DNA from: Hydrangea macrophylla
Lineage: Eukaryota; Streptophyta; Magnoliopsida; Cornales; Hydrangeaceae
NCBI GenBank assembly: GCA_033977485.1
Contig: CM066995.1
Location: 45,257,736 to 45,321,735 of the forward strand
DNA length: 64,000 bases
Direction of reading: 5' to 3'
In this document: piece by piece, positions 52,346 to 63,281 of the stretch
Numbering within the stretch: the stretch's first letter is position 1
How the letters are laid out: each line of letters begins with the position of its first letter
The notes under the pieces: generated by a model
The model's input: the letters and a program-made list of their open reading frames with translations, nothing else
What the model was told of the DNA's origin: nothing
Database searches by the model: none
Made by a program: the position numbers and the translations under genes

Positions 52346-54493
52346 TGTCACAGTCCGGTCCACAATAGCGGAACCGGAGCCCGTGGCAAACCACCGAGGC
52401 TCTTCCTACTCATTTAAAAGTTGTAGCAGCGGAAAAAAAACTTTAAAGATAACAATGACTAATCGCTCCTTTGAAAGACACCCCCGAAATTAGTAAAATC
52501 TGTACAAATTTAAAAATGTAATTATATTTTGAAACAAATGAATTTACATTCAAAGGGGTCCCAAGGATGCCGTAAGAACCTATCAAAACATTTAAATAAT
52601 TTTTAGAATGGGTATAAAAAGTTTTCATGCTAGGGGCATTTCGACCGGTTGAGATGCCCCGTTCGACTGGCCGAATGATCCATCGGCAATAATCCTTCAC
52701 AGCAGAGGGCACTTCGACCGGTCAAACTGTCCCCTTTGACCGGTCAAACTGTCCCCTTCGACCAGTCAAATGACCCTCTGACAGTAATCCTTCTTGCACT
52801 AGGATATTGCCTAAGTTCAAGCGACCCTTATGATCATCAACTACCTCAATCATTAAATCAAAATGTTAAATCAATAAGTAAAACATTTCAAACTGCGAAC
52901 TCGAGGGTTCGGATTCATACTAACTTAACCAATCCATTTCATGTTAAGGTCAATACAAAACGTAAATCTAGTTACCTAGAAGTAATTTCTTACAACGTTT
53001 GGAAATGAAATAAAACATACTCAAGACCTTTATCCACTTCTATTATAAAACTACGAGATAAACATCTATAAGTCGCTTTCCAAGTGAACTACCGATATAT
53101 CGTGATCACTTTCCCGATTCCTTGCTGGCATTAACACTTGAAATGGTTATTTGAATAGCCACACATATTCGATTTGTTTAAGCTAACGCTTAGTGAATAA
53201 AACAACAATGCACAGGAATGATAAACATGCTCGCATTCACATCTCTACATTTCATACTAGTCTCCGGAGTCGCACGTGTACGTTCCACTCTCCTCATCTG
53301 CGATTCCTCGCCAATAAGTCTACGCGAAAAGGTAAGACACACGTTTCTTTTCTTCAAATGTGTGGGCCTTATGCCTATAACGGCGTCACAACGATAGCTT
53401 GATACACGCACTCCTTTGACCCAAATAAAACTATACATGCTGAAATACATTTCACCGTGCTTTCGACATAATCCAAACATTTCACCGTGCTATTGGGCCT
53501 ACTTATCAATATAGTTGTCCAAAATGAACTATATAATATATCTCTATGAATTAACACATGCTTTTCATGTCAAACATGAATACATGTCAAGAAATCATTC
53601 CAAAACACATTGTTGAATCACCCACTTTCGATTAACGCTCTTAAAATTCGTTCCAAAGAAAACCCAAGCACAATGAACTTACAGAAGTCCGTCTAGTATA
53701 ATTCCTATTGATCAGGAATCCAATTATTAACTTTTTAGGAAAATTCTAGAAAATAAGTTTTCAGAAAACTTAGCCAAACATGGCCTAATGGATATCAAAA
53801 CGACGACCTTACCTCGAGGAGTTCAAGTATGAAATCTAGCAAAAAACAAACGGACGAACAATCGTCGTTTGGCGTCTTGAAGATCGAAGCTCCTAAATCA
53901 CTCTTTTGGCCTTGAATTTTAGGTTGAAACTTTATAAAAATATCCAAGTCTTCTCTATCTATATAGGTAATATTTTTGGAAATTATGTTTACCTCCCCAC
54001 GAGTTTTCAAAACTCCTAATCAGTCTCTGAAACTTTCTACACAACTAATTCATAGCTCACGAGTGAAAACTAAAAATTATAAAAGTTTTCGCCTAAGTTC
54101 CGTTTGGTTGCTAAAACGCAAATTTCACATGATTTTACGAAATTACTACTTAGCCTACCAGTTATGCAACGTGTAATTCGTCCTCACCAGGATACTAAAA
54201 TTAACAAAAGAAATAAATTCTAAACTAGCTAATAATAGAGATAGTGAAATACACAAGTAAATATTTATTTTCAGATAAATATTTAAGGTATTCCACAATG
54301 ACCGTCCCATTCTTGGAGAGAAGTCACCACATTAGAACACTCATTCTACACTGTCTTAGAGGGTTCTATTACACAGACACCCAAATCGACTCGTGAGTCA
54401 AAACTCACTCACTGATGTACCCTAAATGCACAACACATCACATTATCATGCATGGCAATGTAATGAAATGAAATAACACAAATACAGGTGTTA
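52346..54493 (-). mobile_element. 3' LTR of the LARD
   Basis: On the plus strand it runs from TGTCACAGTCCGG to CAGGTGTTA. It has a plus-strand TATAAAAAGTTTT block at 52611-52624, a palindrome array at 52636-52770 and a minus TATA-like TTTTTATAAAG near 53930. Confidence 0.8.
52636..52770. repeat. Palindrome array, class CCGG, LARD left LTR (five units)
   Basis: Five variants in order: TTCGACCGGTTGAG, TTCGACTGGCCGAA, TTCGACCGGTCAAA, TTTGACCGGTCAAA, TTCGACCAGTCAAA. Flanks GCAGAGGG, TGCCCC/TGTCCCC and TGACCCTCTG match the Athila element 1 arrays. Confidence 0.88.
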
Positions 54494-54497
54494 TAAT

Positions 54498-54512
54498 TAT
54501 CTCCCCCTTAAA
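54498..54512 (-). other. Polypurine tract of the LARD
   Basis: The minus strand reads TTTTAAGGGGGAGAT next to the LTR, preceded by TTTGGGGACAAACTT, the usual 3' edge of Tekay-type elements. Confidence 0.8.
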
Positions 54513-57194
54513 ATAAGTTTGTCCCCAAACTTACGCCGTCTTCTAGCATGACTTTTCCCACATGCTTCCCAACACTTATCTTTTTGTTCAAAATTTCCAT
54601 CTCCTCACCACGATGTCACAACTCATGAGGAAAAAATAAATCCTCCAGTTCATAAAAAAAATAACTCCTCTGAACCCTGCCTATATCCACTTAAAGTGTC
54701 AAATCGAACACCTACAACCAATCAATATTTTTCCCGAGTAAGAATATCAAGGCTCAAGTAGAACACGTTCATTCCTTGCTGATAATAGATTACACCACAA
54801 TGTCCCACACCCATTCTATCATACCTTTTCTGAAGTCACAAACTTCAATACGCAACCCGAGAAAATGAGTCATCTCTCCTCACTTTTCTTTCTCTCCGAC
54901 CTACAGTCACTTACAAAACATCTCGAACTGTATAACAACTTCTTCTGATTCCATATCTCGAATGGAACCATAATCGAGTACGATTATCCCTACATATTCC
55001 ATTAATACGTTGATTCTTCAACCAATTGTTTGATACCTTCAAAATTAAATCTCTTATCTTTTCCAACCATAAACCTTTGTGTAATACTTACACGCTCAAA
55101 CTTCCTTCTATCTCTCACTAAATGTCAACACTTTTCTTCTAAGCTATTCCACAACGGTAACGATATCTATAAATACCATTTTGTCATCTCTTTCCCTTTT
55201 GACTTCATCAACCAACTCCTCAATATATCCCCATTCATTCAATACTTCTTAAAGTGTCATTTTGGATTCCAACAACAAATCCTTTCTATAACCAAACCTC
55301 CACAACTATCACCCTATTTATTCGAGTAAAGTCAAACTGTCATAAACTTTTATCCTCCAATTAATTTTCCACTTGAACAAGCCATCGATTTACAACCGAG
55401 GGAACTATAAGAATTTCAATCTAAAACTTTCACTAAAATAAATTTGTTTTCTACTTTTTGTTTTAAAACAATTGTCTCAAATTTCTTGTAACCTTTCCTT
55501 CCATATCACAACACTACCTCTCCAACAACGTCTATCGTAACAACCACAATCGTTAATAGGATTTGATCCACGTATTACTCAACACTCCTCGTAATTCCTT
55601 CAACATATACTCTTCCTTATAACATATTCAAGATCACAATACGATCTCTAATATTTTGTCTCTCTAATCGGTGACAATTCGAATCCGTCCTAGTCATGTC
55701 CAATCTGGTTACCTTTCTATTGAAGACCGTTACATCAATCTCAATGCATCAGTTCACTTTCATCTCATAACTCATGGAAATCATCCTCAACTCATCTAAT
55801 CCCATCTTTCAAATTCATTAATCTAAATTAAATACTGAGATAGCTACAATAGTCTCACAATCCCCAATCTTTCCCTCTACTGACATCAACATCAAACACT
55901 ACTCATGTTCTTCTCAATTCTTAATATGTATCTCATAACCAATTTGATTGCATTTAAAAAAAAAACAAACAAAACTTTTATTTCAACTAGCTTCAAATCC
56001 ACTTCCAGTAGCAATTTTGATCATTACCAAAATATTTTAATAGTTCAAAACTTGTGTCCTTCAGACAACAACTCTGTTATTCCAGCTAACCATCTCATTC
56101 TCCATTTTTTCCTGAACCAACTCCTTACATAAACCAACCTCCGTCCTCATAATCCCAATAGTTAATTCCTAGTCTCTTTCCCATCATTCTCAATACTTCG
56201 TCGGTCATTTTCTAATATTAATCCCAATATGCCATCGGTAACGTCCTAACCAAACATTTACCCTCGATCAAGACTATTACAATCTTCTCTCTGTTTTAAT
56301 AACTTTTCTTCACATTCAATCTCGTTCTGCATCCTCCTTCCAATTGTTGCCTTCACGACATCGTAACAAAATAAGGTTTTCATACACATTTTTTTTTAAA
56401 ACAAATTCATTTAATGATAGCCAAGATCGTAATTAAATTTATGTAGCACCAGCTACTATCATACTCATACTATTCACTTACTCATCAAGTACCATCTTCC
56501 CAATTTATACACTCACATCCTATAAATTTCCCTTTTCATCCTCCTTTTCACAGAACTCGTTATACACATTATCGATTAACATCTTTTACCTACTACTCCG
56601 CCTCCACTTTCTGGAATTTATTCCCCATTCATTATCCACTTACCACATCAATACCTCAAGTGACAATGCGACAATCGTCCTACTACGCACCACCCGTATC
56701 ACCTCTAACCAATCTCGTAAATTCTTAAACTTCTTGTCTCACATATTCATTCCTTTGCTCTCTTCGTCGTTGTAAAGGTCGAATCCCCAAATAATTTTGA
56801 CATACACTCCTCCCATTCTCATTCACTGCTACCCACCAATATTCAATTTACATTCATGTGAAACTCATATCTGCTTCGGAACATCACAATAATCAGGTCT
56901 ACACCGTACACATCACAAGTCAGGCCTGGATTGAGCTATGCACCCAATAGTTCCATCAATTCCACGCTCAATATAAATCTTGAAATTCACACCAGAAATT
57001 CTATACTCAAATCTCAACCTTCTTTTTTTTTTCTTTTTTCTTTCCACATTAGTTCTGGCATCATCTTACTTCCAAGACCAATTGACATCGCATAACTCAT
57101 CAAATCTTTGATGGTATTCTCCTTGCGGCTATTCCCAAATGCATATCGACCGCTCATAGAAAAATCATCTCGCAAACTAGAGATAATAGATTCA

Positions 57195-57413
57195 GTTGAG
57201 AGATTCCTCAACATCCCACAATACTGACCATAAGATGGGTTGAAAGATTCCTCAACTGTCCACTATCCCAACACTGTATTCAACTCCCAATACTTACTAT
57301 CATATAGGTTGAGAGATTCCTCAACCATATGATACCCATCGTAAGATAGATTGAGAGATTCCTCAACCATCCCGTACCTCAATACCGTAAGGTAAGTTGA
57401 GAGATTCCTCAAC
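57195..57413. repeat. Five-copy hairpin repeat GTTGAG-AGATTC-CTCAAC
   Basis: Copies at 57195-57212, 57239-57256 (GTTGAAAGATTCCTCAAC), 57308-57325, 57350-57367 (first base A) and 57396-57413. Each is a 6-bp inverted repeat with a 6-nt loop. Spacing is 44, 69, 42 and 46 bp, with partly conserved spacers (TAAGATGG, TAAGATAG, TAAGGTAA). Confidence 0.9.
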
Positions 57414-57921
57414 TATACACCATACCCAAAAATATCTATATATATACTTCCTGGCGCTTGCTATCTCGTCAATTCTGCCGTCATCCCTGATATACTCATG
57501 TCACAATCTCATCTACTTACGTTACAATCATTAAACAAATCTTGAAATGATAACTTCCAACAACAACTCGCACTACTTATATACGGAAAGTACTTCTCTC
57601 TCAACATGTGAACCACCATAAAATTTCTTCTACTATTTACCATCAGAATTCCATCTCCACATCATACTCAAAGAAGACTCGTTCCTATCGGTTTTGAAAA
57701 CCTTTTTACGATTTCTGATTTTGAAAATCAAATGGTTACAATGCATAAAGACTATGCATGCCATGTCGCAATAAATACATATACAAGGATCATCATCACA
57801 CCAACATATGCAACCATGTGAAGCATTTCTACAATGATAACAATATTATCGTCATAAACATACACTCCAATCGACGTCATTCAACATATAACGTCACTCG
57901 CACCTAAGGCTCTAAACCTAT

Positions 57922-57934
57922 TGCTTTGATACCA
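57922..57934 (-). other. Primer-binding site of the LARD
   Basis: The minus strand reads TGGTATCAAAGCA, five bases after the 5' LTR end, complementary to initiator tRNA-Met with one substitution from the usual form. Confidence 0.8.
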
Positions 57935-57939
57935 CTAAA

Positions 57940-60056
57940 TGTCACAGCCCGGTTCCACAATAGCGGAATCGAAGCCCGTGGCACGCCACTGAGGCTCTTC
58001 CTACTCGTTTAAAAGTTGTAGCAGCTGAAAAAGAACTTTAAAGATAACAATCAGTAATCGCTCCCTTGAAACGACACACCCGAAGTTAGTAAAATCCGTA
58101 AAAAATTGAAAACGTAATTATATTTTGAAACAAATGAATTTATATTTAAAGGTGTCCCAAGGGTCCCCTGAGAACCTATCAAAATATTTAAATAATTTTT
58201 GGAAGGGGTATAAAAAGTTTTCATGCAGGGGTCATTTCGACCGGTCGGATGTCCCCTCAGGAATAATCCTTCACAGCAGAGGGTACTTCAACCGATCGAA
58301 CTGTCCCCTTTGACTGGTTGAATGACCCTCTGATAGTAATCTTTCTTGCACTAGGATATTGCCTAAGATCAAGCGACCCTTATGATCATCAAATACCTCA
58401 ATCATTAAATCACAACATTAAATCGATAAGTAAAACATTTCAAAATGCCAACTCGAGGGTTCAGATTCATACTAACTTATTCAATCCATTCCATGTTCTC
58501 CAGGTCAATACAAAACGTAAATCTAGTTACTTGGAAGTAATTCCTTACAACATTTGGAAACGAAATAAAACATACTCAAGACCGTTGTCCACTTTTATTA
58601 CAAAATTACGAGATAAGCATCTATAAGTCGCCTTCCAAGTGAACTCTCGACATCTCGTGATCACTTTCCCAATTCCTCCCCGGCATTAACACCTAAAATG
58701 GTTATTTGAATAACCACACATATTCGATTTGTTTAAGTTAACGCTTAGTGAATAAAACAACAATGCACAGGAATGATAAACATGCTCGCATTCACATCTC
58801 TACATTTCATACTAGTCTCCGGAGTCCCACGTGTACTTTCCACTCTCCTAATCCGCGACTCCTTACCAATAAGTCCACGCAAAAAGGTAAGACCCACGTT
58901 TTTTTTCTACAAATGTGCAACCTTATGGCTATAACGGCTTCACAACGATGGCTTGATGCACGCACTCCTTTGACCCAAATAACAACTAAACATGCTCAAA
59001 TACATTTTACCGTGCTTTCGACATAATCCAAACATTTCACCGTGCTCTTGGGCCTACTTATCAATATAGTTGCCCAATATGAACTACACAATATATATCT
59101 ATGATTTAACACATGCTTTTCATATCGAACATAAATACATATCAAGAAATCATTCCAAAACACATAGTTGACTCACGCACCTCCGATTAACGCTCTTAAA
59201 ATTCATTCCAAAGAAAACCCAAGCATAAAGAACGTGTAGAAGTCCGTCTAGTACAATTCCTATCGATCAGAAATCCAATTATCCACTTTTTAGGAAAATT
59301 CTAGAAAATAAGTTTTTGGAAAACTTAGCCAAACATGGCCTAATGGATATCAAAACGACGGCCTTACCTCGAGGAGTTCAAATATGAAATCTAGGAGAAA
59401 ACAAACGGACGAACGGTCGTTGTTTGGCATTGTGAAGATCGAAGCTCCTAAATCCCCCTTTTGACCTCCTCTTGAATTTTAGGTTGAAACTTTATAAAAA
59501 TATCCAAGTCATCTTTATCTATATATAGGCAATATTTCTAAAATTATGCTTACCTCCCCACGAGTTTTTAAAACTCCTAATCAGTTTTTGAAACTTTCTA
59601 TATAGCTAATTCAAAGCTTCATGAGTGAAAACTAAAAATTATAGAAGTTTTCGCCTTAGTTCCGTTTGGTTGCTAAAACGCAAATTTCACATGATTTTAC
59701 AAAATTACTAATTAGCCTACTAATTATACAACGTGTTAATTCGCCCTCACCAGGACACTAAAATTAACAACAAAAATAAATTCTAAACTAGCTAATATTA
59801 TAGATAGTGAAATACACAAGTAAACATTTATTTTTAGATAAACATTTAAGGTATTCCACAATGACCGTCTCATTCTCGGAGAGACGTCACCACATTAGAA
59901 CACTCATTTAACACCGTCTTAGAGATTTCTATTACACAGACACCCAAATCGACTTGTGAGTCAAAACTCACTCACAGATGTGCCCTAAATGCACAACACA
60001 TCCCATTATCATGCATGACAATGTAATGAAATGAAATAACACAAATACGAGTGTTA
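57940..60056 (-). mobile_element. 5' LTR of the LARD
   Basis: On the plus strand it starts TGTCACAGCCCGG and ends ACGAGTGTTA. It parallels the left LTR along its length with numerous differences. Its palindrome array (58232-58324) is shorter. Confidence 0.8.
58232..58324. repeat. Palindrome array, class CCGG, LARD right LTR (three units)
   Basis: Three variants: TTCGACCGGTCGGA, TTCAACCGATCGAA and TTTGACTGGTTGAA, with the same GCAGAGGG and TGACCCTCTG flanks. Two units fewer than in the other LTR of the same insertion. Confidence 0.88.
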
Positions 60057-62569
60057 GGCTTCCTAAAATTATGTTAGTTGATTGTGTGTGATTTAAATGT
60101 GATTTTAAACTGAAATATATGTTGATATAGAATAATCATAATTCAAAATTTTTTGAATTCTAGTATTTCTCACTGTTGTACTCTTGTGATGAAGTAATAT
60201 CTTTTTGTTTATTAGAGCATTCGTGTGTGACAAATTTATCACTGACATGTTTGTTTGCTCTCTGATTTTTATCTTGTGAGAACTTTGTGAAGGATTTTGG
60301 AGTCTATTGTATTTCAATGTGCTTGTGACAAATTTCTCACTGATATGTCATGTAGTCACTTTAATTGTGTGACAAATTCTAACGAGGCATATATATAAAC
60401 GCGAAATGTTGCACTTGTTGTGTAGATGGTTTTCATTATTATGTTGTGGTTAAGTTTATGTTTGTTACATATATACTCTGTTTATTTCACATGCTTGGCA
60501 AACTTGAGAGCAATAGTTAAACAGTAGTACAAATGACTGCAATAAGGTATGATGCAAATGTTTTCAAGCAAAAAATATCCATCTGTAATTATATCATAAA
60601 CTATCCATTAGTCCCAAAATGCATGTAGTTCGAGTAGCCTATCAGTGCACAATTTAGCATATGCTCCAAAATGCATCCATCTAAAGTAATTCATCAGTTT
60701 CAAAATATTGTTATATTTACATTAGTGGTCCTGTATAATAGTTGATTGTCTCATTCATCTTTTTGGAATTGGATTTCTCTAGCTTACTGGAATGCTGCAT
60801 ACTCCTCTATTGTCCATGAATGCCCAGGTGTGTTGAGTAAGACATGGATGAGGCCAGCCCTGGTAGATATTTTTTTTTTCCATCTGGAAGCTTTTTCTTC
60901 TGGTTGCTTTTCCCCTTGTTTGAACGAACTGCCGGATAAAGCCCACGTGTTAGTGTTACATTTTTATATTGGAGTTTTGCAATGATTCAAACTAAGTCTG
61001 TTTATTGCTTATTTACTTTGGTGAGAAATTTCACACACAAAAATCAGTGCAAAATTTCAGACACCCAAATTTTAGTCCGATGTAAGAAATTTCTCTCAAT
61101 TAGAGTGTGGAATTGTACATTCAAAACTTTAACATTTATATTGTTGTCAAAAAATTTATTACATGAGTGAGAAATTTCACACTACTAATAAATCAAGGTG
61201 ATGTGAGCAATTAACCCCATTTTGGAGTGTGAAATTAATCACTACAAATTTTTTACACTAACAAAATCGATGAGTAATAATGTTGTTTTACATGAGTGAG
61301 ATATCTTACACCACCAAATGGAATTTCATACTCACAAATTTCAGTCCGGTGTCAGAAATTTCTCTCAATTGGAGTGTGGAATTTCACATTGAAAACTTTA
61401 ACGTTTATAATGTTGTGAGAAATTTTAGTCCGATGTAAGAAATTTCTCTCAATTGGAGTGTGGAATTGTGCATTCAAAACTTTAACGTTTATATTGTTGT
61501 CAAAAATTTATTACATGAGTGAGAAATTTCACACTACTAATAAATCAGGGTGATGTGAGAAATTAACCCCATTTTGGAGTGTGAAATTAATCACTACAAA
61601 TTTTTTACACTAGTAAAATCGATGAGTAATAATGTTGTTTTACATGAGTGAGATATCTTACACCACCAAGTGGAATTTCACACTCACAAATTTCAGTTCG
61701 GTGTTAGAAATTTATCTCAATTGGAGTATAGAATTTCACATTGAAAACTTTAACATTTATAATGTTGTGAGAAATTTCTTACGTGAGTGACAATTTTCAC
61801 ACGGATAATAAATCTGTGTGAAATTACAGACATCAAAATTTTTACCTTCATCTTTTTCTATGAAATTTTTAGATCAGAGAGATATTCACACTATTAAAAA
61901 ATTGTTATGTGCAAGATCGAATTTTCGTTTGCAATCATCAATTTAAAGATGATTTCATTGGTTGTATACATCATTGAAGAAATTTATCACCCTTTTTAAA
62001 CATTAATGGATTGTTTTGACAATTTATGCCGACCATCATTGGTTTTTAAACCCTAATAATGAAAATTTGCAGAATGGATAATGAAATGGAACCAAATCAA
62101 AAAAATGACTCAGACTAAACATCATATGTTGATTTATATACATTTTGAAACATATTTATCACATTTTTAGCGATTATGTATATTCTATAGATAAAGTTTC
62201 TCACCCTTTTTTTTTCATTGATGATTTGTGATCGCAGAAATCCCAAGTTCGTCAATGGGCGCTGCAAATCCCCTAGAAATTCCCATGAATAAGTTTTGAG
62301 ATTTTCGAAGCATTTAGAGTGAGAAGTTTGGAAAGATGAGATCCTAAACAGGCTTATTTGATGCGAAAATTTTGGTGATAAATTTGGGTTGTATTTTGAA
62401 TTCCTAGATTGTCGCATGGATTTGATGTGGTTTAAATGCAGATTTGATGTGGTTTAAATACAAATTGAGGCTCTGAGGATAGTTCTATCCATTTAACTTG
62501 TGAGGGGCTATTTATTAAGTTGTGTTTCACTAGGGACATATTTCTAAAAGCAGTTACTATAATGGTCTA
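60057..62569. other. AT-rich intergenic stretch with tandem repeats
   Basis: No convincing gene. It includes a tandem duplication at 61071-61776 and recurring GTGAGAAATTTCACAC or GTGACAAATTTATCAC motifs from 60222 to 61800, a near-palindrome like that at 49-50 kb. Confidence 0.6.
61071..61776. repeat. 353-bp tandem duplication
   Basis: 61071-61423 and 61424-61776. Both begin TTTAGTCCGATGTAAGAAAT and proceed through TCACACTACTAATAAATCA and ATCGATGAGTAATAATGTTG with few differences. Confidence 0.85.
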
Positions 62570-62697
62570 TGTTAGAATATTAGCTTAGTGCTAGTGTTAT
62601 TATTGTAATCTTTTCTTTTTGCTAAATAGTATGTATATGTATGTTGGCTAAACCTAATGGTTAAGCCTTCTCTTTCTCTCTAATTATTCTCTTAACA
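62570..62697 (+). mobile_element. 5' LTR (128 bp) of the right-edge copia element
   Basis: TG/CA ends, placed directly before the primer site. Unusually short compared with the 1-3 kb LTRs elsewhere in the window, and without a palindrome array. Confidence 0.8.
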
Positions 62698-62710
62698 TGG
62701 TATTAGAGCC
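62698..62710 (+). other. Primer-binding site of the right-edge copia element
   Basis: TGGTATTAGAGCC follows the LTR without a gap; it differs from TGGTATCAGAGCC by one C-to-T change. Confidence 0.8.
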
Positions 62711-63281
62711 TACACCAATGGAGACTCACAAATCCTAACCACCACCTCTCTGCACCACCACCACAGCCAACCATCATCACAGTCGAGACCCTACCAACCA
62801 AACACAAACCCTTCGCAAACCCCATCACCACTGTCACAAACCCCCACCACCACTATCGCAACCCCCATCACCACTGTCATACATCACCATCCCGACCAAT
62901 CCACGCCGGAAACCCATCGCACCCCTCATCTACTCTAACTGAACCCCACACAACACCCATGCACTGATATTCAACCTTCTCTACCCCAAACCACTCCATT
63001 GCAACCCTCTCTACTCTAGCCGAAACCCATATGCACCACTGGATTTGATTTTTTTTTTTTAGTTCTTTTCTCCTTATACCCTAACAATAGACATTTTTTC
63101 ACATTAATTGCCAGGTGATTAGGTCAGTTTGATTGGTGTTTTCTTCGTTTGTGTTGTCTTGGTCCATCAATGGACCTAATTGGTTAGTTCAAGTTATGTT
63201 TATTATGTTGATGTTGATTCTAGCTTCTTGTTTTTCATCGGTTTATCAGTATTAAGACTCCCATTGTCCATTGACTTCATT

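Larger units (their letters stand above)
54494..57939 (-). other. Non-coding interior of the LARD
   Basis: 3.4 kb, C/A/T-rich on the plus strand, with only short low-quality reading frames. It holds the polypurine tract at 54498-54512, a five-copy hairpin repeat at 57195-57413 and the primer site at 57922-57934. No recognisable protein scrap was found. Confidence 0.75.
52346..60056 (-). mobile_element. Large retrotransposon derivative (LARD), Tekay-like, 7.7 kb
   Basis: Two LTRs of about 2.1 kb (52346-54493 and 57940-60056) flank a 3.4-kb interior with no gag or pol. Orientation is minus: next to the right LTR the minus strand reads TGGTATCAAAGCAA (primer site, initiator tRNA-Met), and next to the left LTR it reads TTTTAAGGGGGAGATAA (polypurine tract). 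The LTRs differ by many substitutions and indels, so it is much older than element 2. Target duplication not identified. The LTRs are homologous to the solo LTR at 18481-27746. Confidence 0.85.

Noticed and set aside
55030..56132. Plus-strand reading frames of 75-99 aa inside the LARD interior
   Set aside because: They are on the antisense strand of the element, Ser/Leu/Phe-rich, and have no domain.
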